From NCBI GenBank assembly GCA_965198725.1, contig CBDAPX010000002.1, positions 124,001-188,000 of the forward strand: DNA of 64,000 nt, in the 5' to 3' direction. Positions 35,361 to 43,899 of the stretch are shown in pieces. The position numbers and the translations under genes are program-made. Each line of letters starts with the position of its first letter. Within the stretch, counting starts at the first letter, position 1. Below the pieces are notes generated by a model, which was not told the origin of the DNA, did not search any database, and worked only from the letters and a program-made list of their open reading frames with translations. The stretch is from CBDAPX01 sp965198725. GTDB taxonomy: Bacteria; Pseudomonadota; Alphaproteobacteria; Rhodobacterales; Rhodobacteraceae.

Positions 35361-37046
35361 ATGGCATTGGATGATCGCAAGGGCGTTTGGAAATCCGGCA
35401 AAGGCAAAGGGCGCAAAACCCCGAAAGGTCGCCAAGTCGAGGATCAAGCCTGGGGCGAGGTGCGCGCGCTTTTGGGGGACCGTCCGCGCCGCCGCGACCT
35501 GCTGATCGAATTCTTGCACCTGATCCAGGATGCTTATGGCCATCTGGCCGCCGCGCATTTGCGCGCCTTGGCCGAAGAAATGCGTCTCTCCATGGCCGAG
35601 GTCTATGAGGTCGCTACGTTTTATGCCCATTTCGACGTCGTCAAAGAAGGCGAGGCACCGCCACCGGCCTTGACCATCCGCGTTTGCGACTCGCTTTCTT
35701 GCGAACTGGCCGGTGCGCAGGCCTTGCAACAAGCGTTAGAGGATGGGCTTGATCCCGCAGAGGTCCGCGTGTTGCGCGCGCCGTGCATGGGCCGGTGCGA
35801 CACCGCCCCGGTTCTGGAACTGGGCCATAACCACATCGATCACGCCACCCCCGAAAAGGTGCAGGCCGCCATCGCGGCAGGCGACACGCATGCTCATGTG
35901 CCCGATTACGAAACGCTGGCCGATTACGCAGGCCAGGGCGGCTATGAAACGCTGAAATCCTTGCGCGACGGCGGTGACTGGGAAGCGGTACAGGATCAGG
36001 TGTTGGCTGCGGGCCTGCGCGGTCTTGGCGGGGCGGGCTTTCCATCGGGCAAGAAATGGGGCTTTGTCCGCATGAATGACGGCCCGCGCTATCTGGCCGT
36101 CAACGGGGATGAAGGCGAGCCGGGCACGTTCAAAGACCGCTACTACCTCGAACGCACCCCGCATCTCTTCCTCGAAGGCATGTTGATCGCCGCGTGGGCG
36201 GTCGAGGCCGAAACCTGCTTTATCTATATGCGCGACGAATACCCGGCGGTTCTGGACATCCTCCGCCGCGAGATTGCAGCGCTGGAAGAGGCGGGTTTGG
36301 TGGCACCTGGCTATATCGACCTGCGACGCGGGGCAGGGGCCTATATCTGCGGCGAAGAAAGCGCGATGATCGAATCGATCGAAGGCAAGCGTGGTTTGCC
36401 CCGCCACCGCCCGCCATTTGTGGCGCAGGTCGGAATCTTTGACCGTCCCACCTTGGTGCACAATGTCGAAACGCTCTATTGGGTGGCCAAGATCTGCCGC
36501 GAAGGGCCGGAATGCCTCAACAGCACCGAATTGAACGGCCGCACAGGTTTGCGCAGCTATTCGGTGTCCGGCCGCGTGGCACAGCCGGGCGTCTATCTAT
36601 TGCCCGCCGGGTCAACCATCACCGATATCATTTCGGCCTGTGGCGGCATGGCGGACGGCCATGTCTTCAAGGCTTATCAGCCGGGCGGTCCGTCTTCGGG
36701 CCTGTTGCCTGCGTCGATGGATGACATCCCGCTGGATTTCGACACGTTGCAGCCCCATGGCACCTTTATCGGGTCGGCGGCGGTTGTGGTTCTGTCCGAT
36801 CAGGACCGCGCGCGCGACGCCGCACTCAACATGCTGCGCTTTTTCGAAGACGAAAGCTGTGGGCAATGCACGCCTTGCCGGGTCGGTTGTGAAAAGGCGG
36901 TTAAGCTGATGCAAGCCGACCGCTGGGATCAACCCCTACTCGAAGAGCTGTGCAGCGCGATGACCGATGCCTCGATCTGCGGTCTGGGTCAGGCGGCACC
37001 CAACCCCATTCGGCTGACGATGAAACACTTCCCTGACGAGGTCTAA
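35361..37046 (+). CDS. NuoE-NuoF fusion, NAD-linked formate dehydrogenase beta-like subunit (orphan)
   Basis: This 561-residue protein has an N-terminal NuoE-like module with 2Fe-2S ligands Cys109, Cys114, Cys142 and Cys146. The NuoF-like part binds FMN and NAD (GRGLGGAGFPSGKKWGF-like at about 217-232, then YLAVNGDEGEPGTFKDR), followed by an SLBB domain and a 4Fe-4S site with Cys500, Cys503, Cys506 and Cys540. This is the architecture of FdsB of soluble NAD-dependent formate dehydrogenases. However, no fdsA, fdsD or fdhD gene follows; the next gene is convergent. Its catalytic partner must lie elsewhere, or it is a diaphorase. Confidence 0.88.
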   Translation: MALDDRKGVWKSGKGKGRKTPKGRQVEDQAWGEVRALLGDRPRRRDLLIEFLHLIQDAYGHLAAAHLRALAEEMRLSMAEVYEVATFYAHFDVVKEGEAPPPALTIRVCDSLSCELAGAQALQQALEDGLDPAEVRVLRAPCMGRCDTAPVLELGHNHIDHATPEKVQAAIAAGDTHAHVPDYETLADYAGQGGYETLKSLRDGGDWEAVQDQVLAAGLRGLGGAGFPSGKKWGFVRMNDGPRYLAVNGDEGEPGTFKDRYYLERTPHLFLEGMLIAAWAVEAETCFIYMRDEYPAVLDILRREIAALEEAGLVAPGYIDLRRGAGAYICGEESAMIESIEGKRGLPRHRPPFVAQVGIFDRPTLVHNVETLYWVAKICREGPECLNSTELNGRTGLRSYSVSGRVAQPGVYLLPAGSTITDIISACGGMADGHVFKAYQPGGPSSGLLPASMDDIPLDFDTLQPHGTFIGSAAVVVLSDQDRARDAALNMLRFFEDESCGQCTPCRVGCEKAVKLMQADRWDQPLLEELCSAMTDASICGLGQAAPNPIRLTMKHFPDEV

Positions 37047-37054
37047 GGGCCCCG

Positions 37055-37957
37055 TCAGCTGGAGTTCTTGAACACCGCACAGACACAGCCGGACCGCCGC
37101 AGGTTCCGGCACAGCCGGTCCGCAGACGACCGCGTGTCATGCCCGAACCGCACCGCGATATACGGGGGGCGGTTCCGCATCCTGTGCGGAATATTCACAT
37201 ATTGCGGCGCATCAATTTCCGCCGAGGCGGGACAAGCGTCTTGCAAACGGGCAAAGGCCTGTTGCGCGGCATCCCGTGATGGTCCCCAGGTCACTTGCAC
37301 ACCCCAAGGTTTGTTGGCCCCCGGTGGTGGACGCACGGGCGACAATTTGCGGTTCTTGGCCAGTTCCAGACAGGCGGGCAGGAACGCCTCTTCCTTTGAC
37401 AGGCGAAAGTCGTGGTTTTCCGGCGGGTTGTCGCGCCATGTTGTGGCGCCGACCCCGGTGATGATCGGCACATAGTCCCAGGTTTCCTGGGCCAAACCTT
37501 TGCCTTCCAGAAACCCTTCGGCCCGCCGCTCACCGCCATTATAGGCCACAGCCGCCATACCTTCATTGCCGAACCGGTCCTTCAATTCGGCCAGGTATTG
37601 GGCGGAGTGCGCCAACGCGTCTGCTGGGTTATAGGGGTTTTCCAACCCGCGCAGTTTTGCAGTGGATGGAATGAATTGTGCGATCCCGCGCGCATTGGCG
37701 TGGCTGAGCGCGTTGGGGTCAAACCGGCTTTCCTGCCAGATCAGACGGGCGAAAAAACCACTGTCCAAACCGTGCCGCGCGGCAAAGCGATCCAGTGCCT
37801 GACAGGTGTCAAAGGCGAAATGGGCGTCCCGGATACACTCTACATGTCCCCATTTACCGGCACTGCACATCCTGTCCGGTGGCTCTGCTGCTGCCTCGAC
37901 CGCGCCGAGGACACAGAAGAGCATCAAACCCAAAACTGCACGCGTCATGGCTTTCAT
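37055..37957 (-). CDS. Lytic transglycosylase (SLT domain)
   Basis: This 300-residue exported enzyme cleaves peptidoglycan glycan strands. It has a signal peptide (about residues 1-24), an SLT domain (about 45-175) with the catalytic Glu in LIWQESRFDPNALS, and the motifs ANARGIAQFIPSTA and AVAYNGGE. The C-terminal 110 residues include Cys pairs and a SPOR-like VTWGPSRDAAQQAFARLQDAC segment. It is convergent with the FdsB-like gene, with only eight bases between their stops. Confidence 0.88.
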   Translation of the reverse strand: MKAMTRAVLGLMLFCVLGAVEAAAEPPDRMCSAGKWGHVECIRDAHFAFDTCQALDRFAARHGLDSGFFARLIWQESRFDPNALSHANARGIAQFIPSTAKLRGLENPYNPADALAHSAQYLAELKDRFGNEGMAAVAYNGGERRAEGFLEGKGLAQETWDYVPIITGVGATTWRDNPPENHDFRLSKEEAFLPACLELAKNRKLSPVRPPPGANKPWGVQVTWGPSRDAAQQAFARLQDACPASAEIDAPQYVNIPHRMRNRPPYIAVRFGHDTRSSADRLCRNLRRSGCVCAVFKNSS

Positions 37958-38008
37958 CTCTGGCTCGTGCGTATTAGGTGATCAAGATACATCTACGGAG
38001 CGGCCCCA

Positions 38009-39088
38009 ATGTCTTTTTTCGGCAAACTCAAGGATCGTTTGTTCAAATCCTCCTCGAAACTCGAAGAGGGGCTTGATGCAATTGTCGAAGACGGGGCAGA
38101 GCCTGACCCCGCACCCGAAGCGCAGACTGCCTCATCAGAACCTCCTGCGCCACCCCCGATCCCCACAGAAACGCCTCCTGCGACAGAGACCGCAGCGCAA
38201 GGCGGACCGGGATTGCTGGGTCGCCTGATCGGCCGCGGCGATGACAGCGCGCCGCGCCGCGTCCTTGATGACGACATGCTCGAACAGCTCGAAGAGCTCT
38301 TGATCCAGTCGGATATGGGCGTGGACACCGCATTGCGCGTCACCGCGAATATGGTAGAGGGCCGCTTTGGCAAACGGCTTTCGAGCCGTGAAATCATGGA
38401 ATTGATGGCCCAGGAAATCGCCCGGATCATGGACCCTGTTGCCAGACCCTTGCCGCTTTACCCCAAACGGCCGCAGGTCGTTTTGGTCGTGGGGGTCAAC
38501 GGGTCTGGCAAAACCACAACCATCGGGAAATTGGCCAGTCAGTTCAAAGCCGCCGGCAAAAACGTGGTCATCGCCGCCGGTGACACCTTTCGAGCCGCCG
38601 CTGTAGAGCAATTGCAGGTCTGGGGCGACCGCGCCGGTGTGCCGGTGCTCACTGCGCCCGAAGGCTCTGATCCTGCAAGCCTTGCCTTTGACGCGCTGAC
38701 ACGCGCTCAGGAAGAGGGCGCCGACCTGCTCTTGATCGACACGGCCGGGCGTCTGCAAAACCGCGCGGATCTTATGGAAGAATTGGCGAAAATCGTCCGC
38801 GTGATCCGCAAGAAAGACGAAACCGCGCCCCACAACACCCTTCTGGTGCTGGACGCCACCACCGGACAGAACGCGGTGAACCAGGTGGATACATTCCAGA
38901 AAATCTCTGACGTCTCGGGCCTTGTCATGACCAAGCTCGACGGCACAGCCAAGGGCGGTGTGCTGGTCGCTCTGGCGGACAAGTTCGGCCTGCCAATCCA
39001 TGCCATCGGCGTCGGTGAACAAATCGACGACCTCGCCCCCTTTGACCCGGAAGAATTTGCCGCCGCCCTGACGGGCATTGCCAACTGA
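38009..39088 (+). CDS. ftsY: Signal recognition particle receptor FtsY
   Basis: This SRP receptor GTPase targets ribosomes to the membrane. The 359-residue protein has a short acidic, Pro-rich A domain (about 15-65), the helical N domain (DDDMLEQLEELLIQSDMG) and the G domain with GVNGSGKTTTIGKLA, DTFRAAAVEQL, DTAGRLQ and TKLDGTAKGG. GGAG lies nine bases before the ATG. The A domain is short, as in other alphaproteobacteria. Confidence 0.96.
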   Translation: MSFFGKLKDRLFKSSSKLEEGLDAIVEDGAEPDPAPEAQTASSEPPAPPPIPTETPPATETAAQGGPGLLGRLIGRGDDSAPRRVLDDDMLEQLEELLIQSDMGVDTALRVTANMVEGRFGKRLSSREIMELMAQEIARIMDPVARPLPLYPKRPQVVLVVGVNGSGKTTTIGKLASQFKAAGKNVVIAAGDTFRAAAVEQLQVWGDRAGVPVLTAPEGSDPASLAFDALTRAQEEGADLLLIDTAGRLQNRADLMEELAKIVRVIRKKDETAPHNTLLVLDATTGQNAVNQVDTFQKISDVSGLVMTKLDGTAKGGVLVALADKFGLPIHAIGVGEQIDDLAPFDPEEFAAALTGIAN

Positions 39089-39091
39089 TAT

Positions 39092-39150
39092 GCTTCTTTC
39101 TTGTTCAAAATACCCCGGGGGTCCGGGGGCAGTGACCCCGGCCGTGTCCC
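39092..39150 (+). repeat. Dispersed intergenic repeat, copy C
   Basis: It begins GCTTCTTTCTTGTTCAAAAT, then ACCCCGGGGGTCCGGGGGC and AGTGACCCCGGCC. It follows the ftsY stop by three bases and ends eight bases before the next gene start, so it fills the whole gap. Confidence 0.75.
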
Positions 39151-39157
39151 GAAAGAA

Positions 39158-40060
39158 ATGAGCGAGTGGCTCATCTCTCTCGAAGGCACAGAGGCGGGGC
39201 ATCGTTTGGCGTTGGCCCTGTCACTTTTGGCGGCCTTTTTGCACGCGGTCTTTGGGGCGCTGCAAAAGGGGCGCCATGATCCATGGCTTTCGCGCGGGGC
39301 GATTGATTTCTCATACGGGCTGATGGCGGCCCCATTTGCGCTTTTTGTGGTGCCCTAGCCTGAACCGCATATGTGGCCGATCTTTGCCGGCGTTTTCGTA
39401 ATCCACGTCATTTACAAGGTGCTGCAGGCGCTGGCTTACACCAAGGGGGCCTATACGGTGGTCTATCCGGTGGTGCGGGGCATGGGGCCGCTTTTTACGG
39501 TGATCGGGGCCTATTTGCTCTTCGGGGAAACCTTTGCACCGATGCAATGGCTTGGTGTTGCGGTGCTGTTGGCCGGGATTTTCGGGCTGGCGGCCTACAA
39601 CCTGATCTTTCTGGAAACAGAACGGGAGACGTTGCGGCTGGCTTTGATGCTGGCCGTAGCGACAGGCCTTTTTGTGGCGCTTTACACGACTTATGACGCC
39701 TATGGCATTCGTGCGACGGCCAATCCGTTTACCTTTCTGGCCTGGTTTTTCATGATTGATGGGGTCGCGATGCCCCCTTACGCGGCTTGGCGGTGGTGGC
39801 GGATGGCGGACCGACCGGCCTTGGGTCCGTTGATGGTGCGGGGCGTTGCCGGCGGCTTCGTGGCCTTTTTCAGCTTTGGGTCGGTGATGATGGCCACGCG
39901 TCTTGATAAGGTGGGCGAGGCGGCGGTGTTGCGGGAAACCTCCACCGTCTTTGCGGCCGTGATCGGGTGGCTGGTCCTGAAAGAAACCGTCGGTCCGCGC
40001 CGGATTGCCTTAATGGCTTTGATCGCGCTGGGCGCGGTGATAGTGGAGATGGGTGGATAA
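39158..40060 (+). pseudogene. DMT (EamA) family transporter with in-frame amber codon
   Basis: The reading frame covers 301 codons with about ten hydrophobic spans. Codon 67 (39356-39358) is TAG in the context FALFVVP, stop, PEPHMWPIFAGVFVIHVIYK. Both sides belong to the same EamA protein and remain in the same frame, and Trp (TGG) is the residue I would expect there. Without readthrough only the first two spans would be made; a restart at ATG 39371 would lack them. A yciB gene follows after nine bases and may depend on this transcript. Confidence 0.82.
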
Positions 40061-40069
40061 GGAACCAAG

Positions 40070-40699
40070 ATGAGCCAGACCGACGACAAGCCAAAAGACA
40101 TCAATCCCGTGCTGCGCCAAGTGCTGGAGCTGGGCCCGACGGTTGCGTTTTTCCTGATATACCTGCGCCTGCGCGACGAGGTTTTCACCATTGGTGGGAC
40201 CGAGTATTCCGGTTTTATCGTGGCGACCCTCGTTTTTGTTCCCATCCTCTTGGCAGCGATGGGCGTGTTGTGGGCCCTGACCGGCAAACTGAGCCGCATT
40301 CAGATTTTCACGGCCTTCATGGTGATCTTTTTTGGTGGGCTCACGGCCTGGTTCAACGACGAGCGGTTTTTCAAGATGAAGACCAGCATCGTTTATGGCT
40401 GTCTGGCAGGTTTGCTGGGGATCGGGCTGCTGCAGGGACGATCCTATCTTGCGTATGTTTTGGCCGAGATGATGCCGATGCAGGACGAAGGCTGGATGAT
40501 CCTGACGCGGCGATTGTGTCTCGCCTTTGTGCTGTTGGCGGTCGCCAATGAGGTGATCTGGCGCACGATGTCGACGGATCTGTGGGTGAAGATCGAAACC
40601 TTTGGGTTTCCCATCGCGCTTTTTGTGTTTCTTTGGGCACAAATTATTGCCTTACAGCCGTATCTGATCGAGCCGGACAGTGAGGCGTCGGATCGCTGA
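40070..40699 (+). CDS. yciB: Inner membrane septation protein YciB/IspZ
   Basis: This 209-residue integral membrane protein of the intracellular septation protein A family has the conserved LRQVLELGPTVAFFLIYLRL near the N terminus, five to six hydrophobic spans and the family signature YGCLAGLLGIGLLQGRSYLAYVL. In this group it affects envelope integrity and septum formation. It is linked to ftsY and the DMT transporter on the same strand. Confidence 0.92.
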   Translation: MSQTDDKPKDINPVLRQVLELGPTVAFFLIYLRLRDEVFTIGGTEYSGFIVATLVFVPILLAAMGVLWALTGKLSRIQIFTAFMVIFFGGLTAWFNDERFFKMKTSIVYGCLAGLLGIGLLQGRSYLAYVLAEMMPMQDEGWMILTRRLCLAFVLLAVANEVIWRTMSTDLWVKIETFGFPIALFVFLWAQIIALQPYLIEPDSEASDR

Positions 40700-40712
40700 G
40701 GCGATCCGATCC

Positions 40713-40764
40713 ACGCGGGGGCTCTGCCCCCGCACCCCCGGGGTATTTTGAACAAGAAAGAAGC
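40713..40764 (-). repeat. Dispersed intergenic repeat, copy D (inverted, with strong hairpin)
   Basis: On the plus strand GCGGGGGC and GCCCCCGC form an eight-base stem with a three-base loop, followed by ACCCCCGGGG, TATTTTG and AACAAGAAAGAAGC, the reverse of copy C. It lies between convergent yciB and a GST gene, in the orientation hairpin then T-run for yciB, so a terminator role is possible. Confidence 0.75.
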
Positions 40765-40776
40765 AGGGGTTCTGCG

Positions 40777-41484
40777 CTAGGATCGTTTGAAGAGGAGATC
40801 CTGGGCGGATTTATCTCGTTTGAGTTGATCGCCGCGCAGTTCGGCATGGAGAGCCCGCCCGGCCTGGACACCGGGTCGGGCGCTGACCGTGTCGAGCCAA
40901 CGGGTGAGGTGGGGTTTATCGTCGAGGGTTTGTTGTTGACCTTCCCAGAGCGAGGCCCAGGGCCAGATGGCCATGTCAGCGATGGAAAAGAAGTCGCCGG
41001 CGACAAATTCCGATTGGGCCAATTTGCGGTCGAGTACGCCATAGAGCCGGCCCACTTCGGCGCGGTAGCGGTCTTTGGGATAGGGCAGGTCCTGTGGCGG
41101 GTCCATATTGGGGGCGTATTTGAGGAAGTGATGGGCCTGTCCCGCCATCGGGCCGACGCCACCCATTTGCCACATGAGCCATTCGGTGACAGCCACTTTT
41201 TCGCGGGCCGTTGTGCCGCCAAAGAGGCCGGTTTTCTGGCTGAGATATTGCAGGATTGCTCCGGATTCGAAGACCGACAGCGGCGCGCCGTCGGGGCCAT
41301 CCGGGTCCAGAATGGCGGGCATGCGGTTGTTGGGGGAAAGTTGCAGAAAATCGGGCGCGAATTGATCCCCTTTGCCGATATTGATGAGATGCGTGGAATA
41401 GGGCAGCCCCATTTCTTCGAGGGCGATCGAGACTTTCCAGCCGTTGGGTGTTGGCCAGAAATAAAGGTCAATAGGGTTGGGCAT
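40777..41484 (-). CDS. Glutathione S-transferase, YfcG-like
   Basis: This 235-residue protein starts MPNPIDLYFWPTPNGWKVSIALEEMGLPY with the Asn of the YfcG/Ure2p-like active region, then NNRMPAILDPDGPDGAPLSVFESGAILQYL with the ES glutathione contact. The helical domain contains FSIADMAIWPWAS. YfcG-type proteins are disulfide-bond oxidoreductases using glutathione. It ends in TAG and lies 32 bases from the hydrolase gene upstream. Confidence 0.88.
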   Translation of the reverse strand: MPNPIDLYFWPTPNGWKVSIALEEMGLPYSTHLINIGKGDQFAPDFLQLSPNNRMPAILDPDGPDGAPLSVFESGAILQYLSQKTGLFGGTTAREKVAVTEWLMWQMGGVGPMAGQAHHFLKYAPNMDPPQDLPYPKDRYRAEVGRLYGVLDRKLAQSEFVAGDFFSIADMAIWPWASLWEGQQQTLDDKPHLTRWLDTVSARPGVQAGRALHAELRGDQLKRDKSAQDLLFKRS

Positions 41485-41516
41485 GGCGCAGTGTTCCTTG
41501 CTGTATCACCCTAGAT

Positions 41517-42452
41517 TCATGACGCTTTCTGATAAAAGGGCAAGAAGCGGTCAGTGATTGGCAGCGCAACAAGCCGTGACCACCTTGGGGCTGGAGCCTG
41601 TGGCAGGCCACTTTGCAACAGTGCCAGAGGCAACGCGTCGCGCCGGCGCAGAAGGTCATGATAAAACCGCAAAATGCCGTGGCGGGTGTAAGACGACCAA
41701 TGGCAGATACGGCGGTCGGGCGCGGCCACGGGTGTGCCGATGCGTGTCAAATGGCTGAGTGTTCCGGGGCAGTCCAGTTGCAAGGTAACGGCGTTGGGGG
41801 CAACCAGACCGTGACCGATGGCACGGTCACCGAGGATGGGTGGCGCGATCAGCCGTTCAAACATGAAATCGAAGGCATCGTTTTCGCGGCTTGTGACGTT
41901 GATAAACTCCGCCGTTAGGCCCGCTGGCGTGGACAATGCCTCTTGTGTGCGGCTGTGAAAGCTGGCCCCGATCATGGCAATAATGCGGTCAACGGATCCG
42001 GCCGGAAGATGGAACAGCGCCTCTTGAACCAGCTCGATGCCCAGAGAATGGGCCGCGACATGGATCGGACGGTTGGGCGCGCGGGCATGCACCATGGCAA
42101 TCACCTCTGCCAGGGCGCGACCTGCTTGAGTCGCGCTGCGCTGCGCATCCCAAAGCCAACCACGTGCGTTCCAGCCAAAGGCAATGGCCAGTCCTTCGTC
42201 GGGGTGCCCGGTGCCAAAGCCGAGATTGCGCGGCCAACTGGGCGGTCTGAAGGCCCGTTCGCGCGGGTGCTGGGCCATTATATGGCGGTGTGGGCAGTGG
42301 ATTGGATGGTGCGGTTGAAACTTATATCCGTGGATCAGGATGATCACCGGCCCGGTGCCCCTGTCCTTGCGATCAAGCTCGGTCACAATGCGGTTTGTCC
42401 CGCAATGGAGCGTTGGCTTTTCACCGTCTGCATTGACCCTAATGACCGGCAT
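41517..42452 (-). CDS. Alpha/beta-fold hydrolase
   Basis: This 311-residue protein has the hydrolase strand-turn GPVIILIHGYKFQP and a nucleophile elbow VAAHSLGIELVQEAL, in which the first residue of GxSxG is Ala. No signal peptide is visible. The protein is rich in His and Arg around residues 48-75 (CPHRHIMAQHPRE). The substrate is unknown; relatives are annotated as DUF900-like or general esterases. It diverges from the metZ regulatory region. Confidence 0.75.
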   Translation of the reverse strand: MPVIRVNADGEKPTLHCGTNRIVTELDRKDRGTGPVIILIHGYKFQPHHPIHCPHRHIMAQHPRERAFRPPSWPRNLGFGTGHPDEGLAIAFGWNARGWLWDAQRSATQAGRALAEVIAMVHARAPNRPIHVAAHSLGIELVQEALFHLPAGSVDRIIAMIGASFHSRTQEALSTPAGLTAEFINVTSRENDAFDFMFERLIAPPILGDRAIGHGLVAPNAVTLQLDCPGTLSHLTRIGTPVAAPDRRICHWSSYTRHGILRFYHDLLRRRDALPLALLQSGLPQAPAPRWSRLVALPITDRFLPFYQKAS

Positions 42453-42543
42453 ATCCGCGTGCCCTCACAAGATGTAGTGGCGGCCTTATGGCTGGACCAT
42501 ATTGCAGGTGTGTGAACAATCCGTAACAGCCACGTAACGGTGG

Positions 42544-42572
42544 TTGACGAATTCCAAGCCGAGGCGTAAGGG
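42544..42572 (+). promoter_or_regulatory. Candidate sigma70 promoter for the SAM-II/metZ transcript
   Basis: TTGACG at 42544 and TAAGGG at 42567 are separated by 17 bases. Transcription would start close to 42579, just before the riboswitch. The -10 box is weak, so this rests mostly on position. Confidence 0.35.
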
Positions 42573-42585
42573 CAACACATCAAAG

Positions 42586-42639
42586 ACGTGGCGATTTGTT
42601 ACCGGATTGCGGGCCACGAAAAACATACTGCTAAAAGGT
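42586..42639 (+). promoter_or_regulatory. SAM-II riboswitch upstream of metZ
   Basis: The stem CGTGGC (42587-42592) pairs with GCCACG (42613-42618). The loop contains GATTTGTTACCGGATTGC and the stem is followed by AAAAACATACTGCTAAAAGG. This matches the layout and conserved bases of the SAM-II (metA motif) pseudoknot, whose published type has GAUUUAACCG-AUUGC and GCUAAAAAGG in the same places. It lies 75 bases before the metZ start, where binding of S-adenosylmethionine would be expected to lower metZ expression. Confidence 0.85.
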
Positions 42640-42714
42640 CAGGATGAAGGGCTCCTTTCGCTTGACCGCGTCTGGGGCTTTTTTGATGTGCCGGGGGACC
42701 GGCCGGAGGACGAC

Positions 42715-43899
42715 ATGAGCAATGAATGGAAACCGCGCACAGCAGCGGTGCATGGTGGGACCCGTCGCAGCCAATATGGCGAGGTGAGCGAGGCCATTTT
42801 CCTGACCCAAGGGTTTGTTTACGAGAGCGCCGAAGCGGCCGAAGCGCGGTTTTTGCAGGCAGGCGAGGATGAATTTATCTATGCCCGCTACGGCAACCCG
42901 ACAGTTGCGATGTTCGAGGAACGGATTGCTCTGATCGAAGGAGCCGAGGATGCATTTGCCACAGCCAGTGGGATGGCGGCTGTCAGTGGTGCGTTGATGT
43001 CGATGCTGAAGGCCGGGGATCACGTGGTTTCGGCACGCGCGCTGTTTGGTTCCTGTCTCTATGTGCTTGAGGACATTTTGACCCGCTACGGGGTTGAGGT
43101 GACATTCGTGGATGGCACTGACCTGGATCAGTGGCGGGCAGCGATTCGTCCGGACACACGGGCGGTGTTTTTTGAATCCGTGTCCAACCCGACGCTGGAG
43201 GTTGTTGATATTGCCGCCGTGGCAGAGATTGCGCATGCGGTGGGGGCGACGGTTCTGGTCGATAACGTCTTTGCGACGCCTGTGTTTTCCAAGGCCATCG
43301 CGCAAGGGGCGGATGTGGTGGTCTATTCCGCGACCAAGCATATCGACGGTCAGGGGCGCGCCTTGGGTGGTGTCATTCTGGGGACGCGAGAGTTCATTCG
43401 CAAAACGGTTGAGCCTTACATGAAGCATACCGGCGGGTCGATGAGCCCGTTCACAGCTTGGGTGATGCTGAAAGGGTTGGAAACCATGTCGCTGCGGGTC
43501 AATGCGCAGACGGCAACCGCCTTGGCCTTGGCTGACCGGTTGCAAGGGCATGCCGCCTTGGACCGGGTGATTTACCCGGGCCATCCTTCGCACAGGCAAG
43601 CAGAGCTGGTTGCGCGTCAGACCGGGAAGGGGGGAACGGTTCTGTCGATCGACCTGACCGGCGGACAGCCAGCGGCGTTTCGGTTCCTCAACGCGCTCCG
43701 GATTGCGAAAATCTCGAACAATCTGGGCGATGCTAAATCGATTGCGACGCATCCGGCGACCACGACGCATCAACGCCTGCCTGACGATCAGAAGCAGGCC
43801 TTGGGGATTACCCCGGGCCTTGTGCGCCTGTCCGTCGGGATTGAGGACAGCGATGACCTGATCGCTGATGTTCTTCAGGCGCTGGCCGCGGCGGGTTAA
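42715..43899 (+). CDS. metZ: O-succinylhomoserine sulfhydrylase
   Basis: This PLP enzyme makes homocysteine from O-succinylhomoserine and sulfide in methionine synthesis. The 394-residue protein has MSNEWKPRTAAVHGGTRRS, the YARYGNPT segment, the PLP lysine Lys208 in SATKHIDGQGR and GGTVLSIDL near the C terminus. GGAGGA lies four bases before ATG 42715; the longer upstream frame runs through the riboswitch and is rejected. It overlaps the convergent oxygenase gene by four bases. Confidence 0.95.
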   Translation: MSNEWKPRTAAVHGGTRRSQYGEVSEAIFLTQGFVYESAEAAEARFLQAGEDEFIYARYGNPTVAMFEERIALIEGAEDAFATASGMAAVSGALMSMLKAGDHVVSARALFGSCLYVLEDILTRYGVEVTFVDGTDLDQWRAAIRPDTRAVFFESVSNPTLEVVDIAAVAEIAHAVGATVLVDNVFATPVFSKAIAQGADVVVYSATKHIDGQGRALGGVILGTREFIRKTVEPYMKHTGGSMSPFTAWVMLKGLETMSLRVNAQTATALALADRLQGHAALDRVIYPGHPSHRQAELVARQTGKGGTVLSIDLTGGQPAAFRFLNALRIAKISNNLGDAKSIATHPATTTHQRLPDDQKQALGITPGLVRLSVGIEDSDDLIADVLQALAAAG

